Of a DNA stretch of 64,000 nt, positions 57,942-64,000 are shown piece by piece. The notes under the pieces were generated by a model that ran no database searches, had not been told where the DNA came from, and saw nothing but the letters and a program-made list of their open reading frames with translations. The stretch is from Adlercreutzia sp910585575 (GTDB taxonomy: Bacteria > Actinomycetota > Coriobacteriia > Coriobacteriales > Eggerthellaceae): the NCBI RefSeq assembly GCF_951801035.1, contig NZ_CATOKT010000001.1; one strand, given 5' to 3'. The number at the start of each line of letters is the position of its first letter. The stretch's first letter is position 1. A program made the translations under genes and the position numbers.

Positions 57942-58415
57942 ATGACGAAAATAACCGTTATTGCCGTGGGCAAGCTGAAGGAGAAATTCTGGACAGCCGC
58001 TTGCGACGAGTACCTGAAGCGGCTGCGCCCCTACGCGAAAGTGGCGGTGGCGGAAATTGCCGACGTCGATCCCACACGGGCCGGCGGCATCGAGGCAGCC
58101 CGCGAGCGCGAAGGCGAGGCCATTCTGAACGCGGCGCCTGAAGGCTCGCGCGTCATCCTCATGGCCATTGAGGGAAAACAGCGCTCGAGCGTCGACTTCT
58201 CCCGCCACTTGGACGAACTGGCACTGCGCGGCACCAGCGACCTGACCTTCGTCATCGGCGGCTCCGACGGCGTGAGCGACGCCGTACGCGCCCGAGCCGA
58301 CGAGACCTTCTCCTTCGGGCCTATCACGCTGCCCCACAACTTGGCCCGCGTGGTGCTGCTGGAGCAAATCTACCGCGCCTACAAAATCTCGCGCGGCGAA
58401 CCTTACCATAAATAA
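57942..58415 (+). CDS. rlmH: 23S rRNA (pseudouridine1915-N3)-methyltransferase
   Basis: 157 residues; SPOUT methyltransferase. KITVIAVGKLKEKFWTAACD, YLKRLRPYAKVAVAEIADV, FVIGGSDGVSDAVRARADE and the C-terminal knot LPHNLARVVLLEQIYRAYKI then SRGEPYHK are diagnostic. It starts one base after the xth stop, so it is co-transcribed with it. Confidence 0.96.
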   Translation: MTKITVIAVGKLKEKFWTAACDEYLKRLRPYAKVAVAEIADVDPTRAGGIEAAREREGEAILNAAPEGSRVILMAIEGKQRSSVDFSRHLDELALRGTSDLTFVIGGSDGVSDAVRARADETFSFGPITLPHNLARVVLLEQIYRAYKISRGEPYHK

Positions 58416-58439
58416 GGGGCCCCCTGGCGGAAGCCCCTT
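58414..58439. terminator. Short terminator hairpin between convergent rlmH and LCP genes
   Basis: AAGGGGC/GCCCCTT with a 12-base loop. No long T-run. Confidence 0.6.
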
Positions 58440-58467
58440 GCTGCTAAGTGCCGTTAGCCCGAAAGCC

Positions 58468-60189
58468 TTACTGCCAGTCGGAGCCGATCAAGATGAGGAA
58501 GTCACCCTCGTACTGGTACTCACCGTTCTTGTTCTGCACCGCGCGGCCGCAGCCCAGAGCATCGATGAGCTCCTCGGCGTAGACGCGCTGGTCGGCCGTA
58601 TCGAACACCACGACAGTTTCATCGTAGTTGAAGCTGTTGGCGTTGCTGGCGTCGGCCGTGTAGCCCAAAGGCTTGATGCGCTCGAGTGCCTCGGCGCCCA
58701 CGCCATCGGTGCCGTTGCCGTTCTTCACCGTCACCTTGCCGGTGCGCGTCTCCGAGAACGTGGAGCGCGCGGTCTTGTCGCCCGTGCCGTCGGCGGTCTG
58801 CACGCCTTCGGCATCGGAGGCGGCCCCGGCCCCGTCGCCCACGCTGGCCAGCACGGTGCCGTTCAGCTCGTCCACCTCGTCCTCCTCGGTGGGCGGCAGC
58901 CCCTGCTTCATGCGGTTCATCATGGTGTTCCAGCCGTCCACGTCAAGCTTCTCGTACCACGTGTCGTTGTAGTACTCGCTTTCCGTAGGCTCCATGGCCG
59001 AGTAGATATCCTTCGAGGGATCGAGGTCCTTCATGGAATTGGCCAAGGCCAGAATATCAGCAATGCGGAAGTCAGTGGTCACGTACTGGGAAAGCGCCTC
59101 CACCGTAGAGGCCATAGTGGCCACGTCGGCCGAGAGGATCTTCTTGGCAATAGCGCCGAGCACCATGCGCTGATTCGCGGCGCGGTAACGATCGCCGTCG
59201 CCGTACTCGTCGTAGGCATGACGCGAGCGGCACAGAATGAGCGCTTCCTTGCCGGAGAGCGTCTGCTTGCCGGCAGACACATGGCCGCCAGCTTCCTTGT
59301 CGTCGATCTCCATGGGCACGTCGACCTCGACACCGCCCAGGGCATCCACCACGTCCTTGAAGCCGTCGAAGTTGATTTCCGCGTAGTGGGAAATGGGCAC
59401 GCCGGCCATCTGGGACACCGTCTTAATGGCTGCCGCCGGGCCACCGATGGCGTAGGAGGCGTTCAGCTTCTGCATGCCGTAGCCCTCGATTTCGATCTCG
59501 GTGTCGCGGTGGAGCGAGATCATGGTGACCTTCTTGTTTTCGGGATCGACGCGCGTCAATATCATCGAGTCGGAGCGGAAGTTGTCGCCAGCGTACTGCT
59601 CGGACTGCGAGCGTTCCTTCGAACCGTCGGTGCCCATGAGCAGCATGTAGAATGTGCCGCCATCGTAGGCCGCCGGAGCTTCCAGCGCCTCCTGAATTTC
59701 AGGGGTGATCTCGTCGTTCATGTTGGTTTCGAGCTTGTTGATATAGGCGAAGGCCGTGGCCGCGCCGCCCATGACCACCACGAGCACCGCCGCCAAAACG
59801 CCCAGCAGCACCCGCTTGCGCTTCTTGCGACGACGATCGTGGGCATAATCGCCCGCCGTGGCACCGCGGGAATAGGGGTTCGCTTCGCCCATGGGGGGCA
59901 GCGTCGGCAGCGGGCCCGAAGCCGAGCCCGTCAGCACCGGCTGCGCAGGCAGCGGCTGAGAATGGCGGGGGTTCTGAGAGCCAGCGCCCAAGGCCGCGCG
60001 GGGGTTGTTGGAGCCCACGGGCAGGGAATTCTGGCGGGCCTTCCCCTCAAGCGGCTGGGAATTACGGGGGTTGTTGGAGCCGGCGCCCTGGGGTGCCTGG
60101 CCCAACGGTTGAGAAGCGTGCTTGCCCTTTTGGGCACGCGGATTGTTCTTGCCTGATGCTTCGGACATCCTGTGCGGTCTCGCTTTCAT
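58468..60189 (-). CDS. LytR-CpsA-Psr (LCP) family wall glycopolymer ligase
   Basis: 573 residues from the ATG at 60189; an ATG at 60168 is an alternative. Residues 1-125 are cytoplasmic, disordered and basic, with a repeated NNPR/SQPL theme (GSNNPRNSQPL, GSNNPRAAL, GSQNPRHSQPL). One membrane helix lies at about 127-150. The LCP domain (about 175-380) shows LLMGTDGSKERSQSE, RSDSMILTRVDPENKKVTMI, SLHRDTEIEI, GGVEVDVPMEI and CRSRHAYDEYGDGDRYRAAN. A LytR_C domain is at the C-terminus (TVKNGNGTDGVGAEALERIK). It attaches glycopolymers to peptidoglycan from lipid carriers. Confidence 0.9.
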   Translation of the reverse strand: MKARPHRMSEASGKNNPRAQKGKHASQPLGQAPQGAGSNNPRNSQPLEGKARQNSLPVGSNNPRAALGAGSQNPRHSQPLPAQPVLTGSASGPLPTLPPMGEANPYSRGATAGDYAHDRRRKKRKRVLLGVLAAVLVVVMGGAATAFAYINKLETNMNDEITPEIQEALEAPAAYDGGTFYMLLMGTDGSKERSQSEQYAGDNFRSDSMILTRVDPENKKVTMISLHRDTEIEIEGYGMQKLNASYAIGGPAAAIKTVSQMAGVPISHYAEINFDGFKDVVDALGGVEVDVPMEIDDKEAGGHVSAGKQTLSGKEALILCRSRHAYDEYGDGDRYRAANQRMVLGAIAKKILSADVATMASTVEALSQYVTTDFRIADILALANSMKDLDPSKDIYSAMEPTESEYYNDTWYEKLDVDGWNTMMNRMKQGLPPTEEDEVDELNGTVLASVGDGAGAASDAEGVQTADGTGDKTARSTFSETRTGKVTVKNGNGTDGVGAEALERIKPLGYTADASNANSFNYDETVVVFDTADQRVYAEELIDALGCGRAVQNKNGEYQYEGDFLILIGSDWQ

Positions 60190-60364
60190 GTTTCATCTGC
60201 TATGGCGCCCGGCCACAGACCTCTTCATCATCGAAGTAACATTTTGGTGAAAAAGAGCGAACGGCGCAAGAAAAGACCCCCTTTTATCAGGGAAACGCCA
60301 CAGCACCACGGCATTTGGTTCATAAGTTCGCCACGAAGCTGACAGCGTCGGGCGCCCGCGACCG

Positions 60365-62644
60365 CTAACCCAGGCGCTCGACCATATGCTGATTGGCGGC
60401 CAACTCCACGGTGTCATCGAGGGGAAGCAGCCCGGCCGCCGATTGACCCGTGCGCCGCACCTGGCGCTCAAGGGCGCGGGCCAGCAGCCAGTCGGCCACT
60501 TCGGGATTCTTCGACAGCAGAGGGCCATGGGAGTAGGTACCCACCACGTTGCGGTAGCGCGCGCCCTCCACCCGATCATCGTCGTTGTTGCCGTGACCGC
60601 ACGAGGAAACAACGCGCCCGAAGCCCTCGACGCCCTCGCCCAGATAGGTGCGGCCGGCGTGGTTCTCGTAGCCCACTACCGGGTGGGTGGTCAGGGAAGA
60701 TTCCAGCGCCATGTTGTCGATGAGGCGATCGGCCGAGGTGCCAGGACGCCGCGTCTCCATATCGATGATGGCCAGGCCCGGCACCAGCTCGTCGCCCCAG
60801 AGCCACTGCTTCCCCAGAATTTGGTAGCCGCCGCAAATAGCCAACAGCGGGCCGTCGGCCTCCACGTAGGCGCGCAGGTCGTCGCCCATAGCGGCCAGCT
60901 GCTCGCTGGCCAGCTTCTGCTCACGGTCGGGGCCGCCGCCCATAAATACCAGGTCCACCTCGTCCAGGTTCACCGATTCGCCGTAGGGCACCCGGCGCAC
61001 TTCCACGGGAATGCCGCGCCAAGCAAGGCGCTGCTGCAGCACGCGCACGTTGCCGCCGTCGCCGTAGAGGTTCAGCAGGTCGGGCATGAGATGGGCAATG
61101 ACCACCGGGGTAGCGCCCGCAGAGGGGGCGTCGGTTTCAGCAGCCGCCGGGGCCGCGGCGGTGTCGGCCCTGTCGCTCTCGACGGAGTCGGCGGCGCCTT
61201 CCGTCACACGAGCTGCCCCTCCATGATGTTGCTCCCCCGCGCCAACAGCGCTCGGTGCCGCCGGATCGGACTCAGCGGCTGCTGCCCCGCTCACGCCGCC
61301 GGCCGCTTCCATGGCGTTGAGGGCCTGGTGCACGGGCGGCAGCGCGGTGTAGTTGGCAATGGCGTAGACGCCGGCATTGGCCGCCAGGCGCCCCTCGGCC
61401 GTCAAGCGCGCCGCCATGGCGAACGCGTCGTTGATGTCGCCCAGCGTCGCATCGATGCCGGCGTACTTAAGACGCACCTGCAGGTCATTGGCCCGCGAGC
61501 CGCCGGCAATGACCGTCAGGTTCTCCTGATCGGCCAGTTCCTCGAAGTCGATATCCCAAATCCAGGAAATGTCATGGCCGTCGGCCACTTGATCGTTAAT
61601 AAAGAAAGCCACTACCTTGGGCGTCGTGTCGGCCTCGACAATCTTGAGGTTCTGATTGAAGCCCGTGGGGTTCTTCGCTAAGTTCAGCAGCACGGGACGG
61701 CCATCGATGGTGTAGCGCTGAAGGCGCCCGTTGCGCGGATTAAAAGCGTCGACGGCCTTCTGCAACGCCGCCGTGGGAATGCCCGCTTCCTGGCACAGAG
61801 CATAGGAAGCCAGCAAGTTATAGGCGGCATAGGGCGTGGCCTGCGGCGTGTGGATGGCTTCCGGGCCGTGGGGACCCGTTACCTCCATGGCCACGCCGGC
61901 GGCCGTCAGGCGTATGGCGCTGCCCGCAAAGGTAAGCTCCGGCCGCGCGAAATCGCAGGACTCGCAGTAGTAATCACCCAGCTGGCCGTACTGGCGGAAG
62001 CGGTAGGCAATCATGCCGTCGCACTTCTGGCACATCTGAGCGTCGGCCACGGTGTTCTGGGCCAGGTTCATGGATTCCGTGAGCCCGAAGGCCACCGAGC
62101 GATTGCTCACGGCCTCGGCAATGCGCGCGCACAGGGGGTCATCGCCGTTGTAGACTAGCACCGTCTCCGGCGACCCCTCCAGCGCCTGGATGATGGCACC
62201 CTGAATACGGTCGATTTCGCCGCAGCGATCCAGCTGGTCGCGGAACAAATTCAGCAGCACCACATAGGTGGAGCGCAAACGCGGCAGCACGCGGGCAAGC
62301 CACAGCTCGTCGCACTCGAAGACCCCCCACTGGGCCGCCGGCTGCTGCAGCAGCGCCGAGGAAATGCCCGCAGCCAAATTCGCACCGGTACGGTTGCAAA
62401 TAATCGTGCGACCATCGGCCTCGAACGCATCGGCCAGCAGGTTGTTCGTAGAGGTTTTCCCGTTGGTGCCCACCGTGACAACCGAGCCCACGGTGCATTT
62501 GCTCCGCAGCTCATCAAGCAGCGACGGATCGATCTTCAGGGCGATTTTTCCCGGCAGGTTCGCCGCCGGGCGATGGGCCACATGCTTCAAGCCCCAGGTG
62601 GACACCGCGCTGGCCGCCTTCGCCAGAGAAAAACGTACACTCAT
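60365..62644 (-). CDS. murT-gatD: Fused lipid II isoglutaminyl synthase (MurT-GatD in one chain)
   Basis: 759 residues from the ATG at 62644. Residues 1-445 are MurT: GTNGKTSTNNLLADAFEADG (Mur ligase ATP loop), FECDELWLARVLP, a Cys4 ribbon (MCQKCDG...YYCESC), FNPRNGRLQRYTIDGRPVLL and the DUF1727 region (NLAKNPTGFNQNLKIVE). After an Ala/Asp-rich linker (about 450-525) comes GatD, a class I glutamine amidotransferase with Cys604 (LLAICGGYQILGKQW) and His706 (TYSHGPLL). The complex amidates D-Glu in lipid II; MurT and GatD are normally separate coupled genes. Confidence 0.92.
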   Translation of the reverse strand: MSVRFSLAKAASAVSTWGLKHVAHRPAANLPGKIALKIDPSLLDELRSKCTVGSVVTVGTNGKTSTNNLLADAFEADGRTIICNRTGANLAAGISSALLQQPAAQWGVFECDELWLARVLPRLRSTYVVLLNLFRDQLDRCGEIDRIQGAIIQALEGSPETVLVYNGDDPLCARIAEAVSNRSVAFGLTESMNLAQNTVADAQMCQKCDGMIAYRFRQYGQLGDYYCESCDFARPELTFAGSAIRLTAAGVAMEVTGPHGPEAIHTPQATPYAAYNLLASYALCQEAGIPTAALQKAVDAFNPRNGRLQRYTIDGRPVLLNLAKNPTGFNQNLKIVEADTTPKVVAFFINDQVADGHDISWIWDIDFEELADQENLTVIAGGSRANDLQVRLKYAGIDATLGDINDAFAMAARLTAEGRLAANAGVYAIANYTALPPVHQALNAMEAAGGVSGAAAAESDPAAPSAVGAGEQHHGGAARVTEGAADSVESDRADTAAAPAAAETDAPSAGATPVVIAHLMPDLLNLYGDGGNVRVLQQRLAWRGIPVEVRRVPYGESVNLDEVDLVFMGGGPDREQKLASEQLAAMGDDLRAYVEADGPLLAICGGYQILGKQWLWGDELVPGLAIIDMETRRPGTSADRLIDNMALESSLTTHPVVGYENHAGRTYLGEGVEGFGRVVSSCGHGNNDDDRVEGARYRNVVGTYSHGPLLSKNPEVADWLLARALERQVRRTGQSAAGLLPLDDTVELAANQHMVERLG

Positions 62645-62830
62645 GAACGCACCTCGTTGGTTGAGCCGGCGGCCAAAGCCGCCCCACAAATTAGGCTCCT
62701 AGTATACCGTTGGCCCCGAATGCCCGCACGGGGCCAACGGAATCCGCACGTTTCACCGCACGACCCGGCGCCGACCGCCGCTGTACCGCCCGCCGCCGCA
62801 CGGCCCGGTGCAAGGCGCCGCTGCACCGCC

Positions 62831-62861
62831 TTGCTTGAAGTTAACTCCAAGCTGTTATGAT
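62831..62861 (+). promoter_or_regulatory. MerR-type promoter of the aldo/keto reductase gene
   Basis: The -35 TTGCTT (62831-62836) and -10 TATGAT (62856-62861) are separated by 19 bases. An 18-bp near-palindrome CTTGAAGTTAACTCCAAG (62834-62851) overlaps the end of the -35 and fills most of the spacer. A long 19-base spacer with such a site is the hallmark of MerR-family activation, and CTTGnAGTTAACTCnAAG resembles AdhR/NmlR-type sites (established knowledge). No merR gene is within view. Confidence 0.7.
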
Positions 62862-62900
62862 GAGCCAGAGGAGAAGCAAAGCAAGAGAGGAGCACCCCCT

Positions 62901-64000
62901 GTGAGATACCGTGAGCTGGGCCGCACCGGCCTTCAGGTTAGCGAGATTGGCTTCGGCGCCGAGTGGATTGGCGGCATGGACCTAGCCGAAGTGCACGCTG
63001 TGGCCGACCGGGGACGAGCGGCCGGCATGAATCTGGTGGACTGTTGGATGGCCGATCCCGCGGTGCGCAGCCGTTTGGGCGAGGTGCTGGCGCCCACTCG
63101 CGATCAGTGGATCATCCAGGGGCATATCGGCTCCACCTGGCAGGACGGCCAGTACGTGCGCACCCGCGACATGGCCCAGGTACGCCCCGCCTTCGACGAT
63201 TTGCTGGAGCGGCTGCAAACCGATCATGTGGAGCTGGGCATGATCCACTACGTGGACCGCGTAGACGAGTTTCGCGAGATCATGGCAGGTCCCTTCATTG
63301 AGTACGTGCGGGAACTTTTAGCCGAGGGGCGCATCCAGCACATCGGGCTTTCCACCCACAACCCCGAGGTAGCGCAGCGAGCGGCCGAAAGCGGCGAGAT
63401 CGAGATGATCATGTTCAGCCTGAACCCGGCCTACGACCTCATGCCCGCCAGCGATGATCTGGAAACCCTGTTCGGCGACTTCGCCGAAGCTGGGGCACGC
63501 ATCGACCCGACGCGCGAGAAACTGTACGCCACCTGTGCGGCCCGCGGCGTGGGTCTGACGGTCATGAAGCCCTATGCCGGCGGTCGTCTGCTTGACGCCG
63601 AGAAGTCGCCCTTCGGCGCAGCCCTGACCGCACCGCAGTGCCTGCACTACTGCCTGACGCGCCAGGCCGTGGCCAGCGTCCTGGCTGGCGTCGAGAGCGT
63701 CGCCCAGCTGGAAGACGCCCTGCGCTATCTGGACGCCACTCCCGAGGAGCTGGACTACGCCAGCATTCTGGCAGCCGCACCGGCCCACGCCTACTTCGGC
63801 CAGTGCATCTACTGCGGCCACTGCCAGCCCTGCACCGTGGGCATCAACATTGCCACGGTGAACAAGTACGCCGATCTGGCCCTGGCCCACGATGACATTC
63901 CGCCCTCGGTGCGCGAGCACTACGAGGCCCTGGACGTGAAGGCCGGCGACTGCACCGGCTGCGGGACCTGCGAGCCCAACTGCCCCTTCGGTGTCCCCAT
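62901..64000 (+). CDS. Aldo/keto reductase fused to a 4Fe-4S ferredoxin domain (3' end cut by window)
   Basis: It starts at a GTG at 62901, with AGAGAGGAG eight bases upstream; the frame is open to the window end (366 codons seen). The TIM barrel is clear (RYRELGRTGLQVSEIGFGAE, ELGMIHYVDRVDEF, IQHIGLSTHNPEV, LTVMKPYAGGRL). The canonical Tyr and Lys of the catalytic tetrad appear replaced (VDCWMADPAVRSRLG has Asp where Tyr is expected; WIIQGHIG has His for Lys). The C-terminal region has CIYCGHCQPC and a CTGCGTCEPNCP cluster motif. It is probably a redox enzyme using Fe-S electrons; substrate unknown. Confidence 0.88.
   Translation, partial: MRYRELGRTGLQVSEIGFGAEWIGGMDLAEVHAVADRGRAAGMNLVDCWMADPAVRSRLGEVLAPTRDQWIIQGHIGSTWQDGQYVRTRDMAQVRPAFDDLLERLQTDHVELGMIHYVDRVDEFREIMAGPFIEYVRELLAEGRIQHIGLSTHNPEVAQRAAESGEIEMIMFSLNPAYDLMPASDDLETLFGDFAEAGARIDPTREKLYATCAARGVGLTVMKPYAGGRLLDAEKSPFGAALTAPQCLHYCLTRQAVASVLAGVESVAQLEDALRYLDATPEELDYASILAAAPAHAYFGQCIYCGHCQPCTVGINIATVNKYADLALAHDDIPPSVREHYEALDVKAGDCTGCGTCEPNCPFGVP

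Overview
The window looks like a chromosomal segment of a GC-rich anaerobic actinobacterium of the class Coriobacteriia, most likely family Eggerthellaceae. The pointers are a Tat-exported single-subunit flavin reductase beside a membrane LuxR regulator, a second membrane LuxR regulator beside a haem/molybdopterin reductase, menaquinone genes (menF, menD, menH), an NRAMP-related transporter of the Mg-type, a fused MurT-GatD, and many GTG/TTG starts. This placement is inference from gene content; no rRNA gene is present.

Layout. 1-4000: end-truncated transglutaminase-like cell-wall-binding protein, small membrane protein, ispE and tadA. 4164-7686: divergent flavin reductase and membrane LuxR regulator. 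7722-12924: tRNA-Ser, proC, a HicAB module, an XRE regulator, a repeat-rich gene desert (10544-11231), citrate synthase and tRNA-Arg. 13049-31492 (all minus strand): a long gene train. Read in transcription order it is an iron-siderophore-type ABC ATPase, a MoxR ATPase, a lipoprotein binding protein, two permeases, a DUF58 protein, a DUF4129 membrane protein, two leucine-rich-repeat surface proteins, a PrsA-like foldase, an unknown 205-residue protein and an SPFH protein. Upstream of it, also on the minus strand, lie a silk-like GPGGYGG-repeat protein and a pair of U32-family proteins.

34457-39358 (plus): an orphan HicB-like regulator coupled to a MoeA-like protein, then a PRC-MgtE_N-CBS protein coupled to an NRAMP-related (NRMT-like) transporter. 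39634-43632: Rrf2 regulator, NhaC antiporter and sodium/solute symporter. 44424-49175: menH, menD and menF, headed by a DUF4160/DUF2442 pair. 49482-55279: a partly decayed anaerobic-respiration and toxin-antitoxin region: tri-haem sulfite-oxidase-like lipoprotein, membrane LuxR regulator, truncated sulfite-oxidase-like protein, deleted flavin reductase pseudogene, truncated RelA/SpoT-type toxin and its Panacea-type antitoxin. 55351-64000: ACT protein, folE, mscL with a zinc ribbon, xth, rlmH, an LCP-family wall ligase, the MurT-GatD fusion and an aldo/keto reductase-ferredoxin running off the end.

The best candidates for undescribed biology are (1) the interleaved ABC transporter / MoxR-DUF58-DUF4129 / surface LRR train with its U32 plus silk-like neighbours, which share similar AT-rich operator-like sites; (2) a pair of ~140-bp inverted-repeat elements at 44233 and 56914; and (3) a Panacea antitoxin that has outlived its alarmone-synthetase toxin. 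All calls come from reading the sequence; no database search was run.
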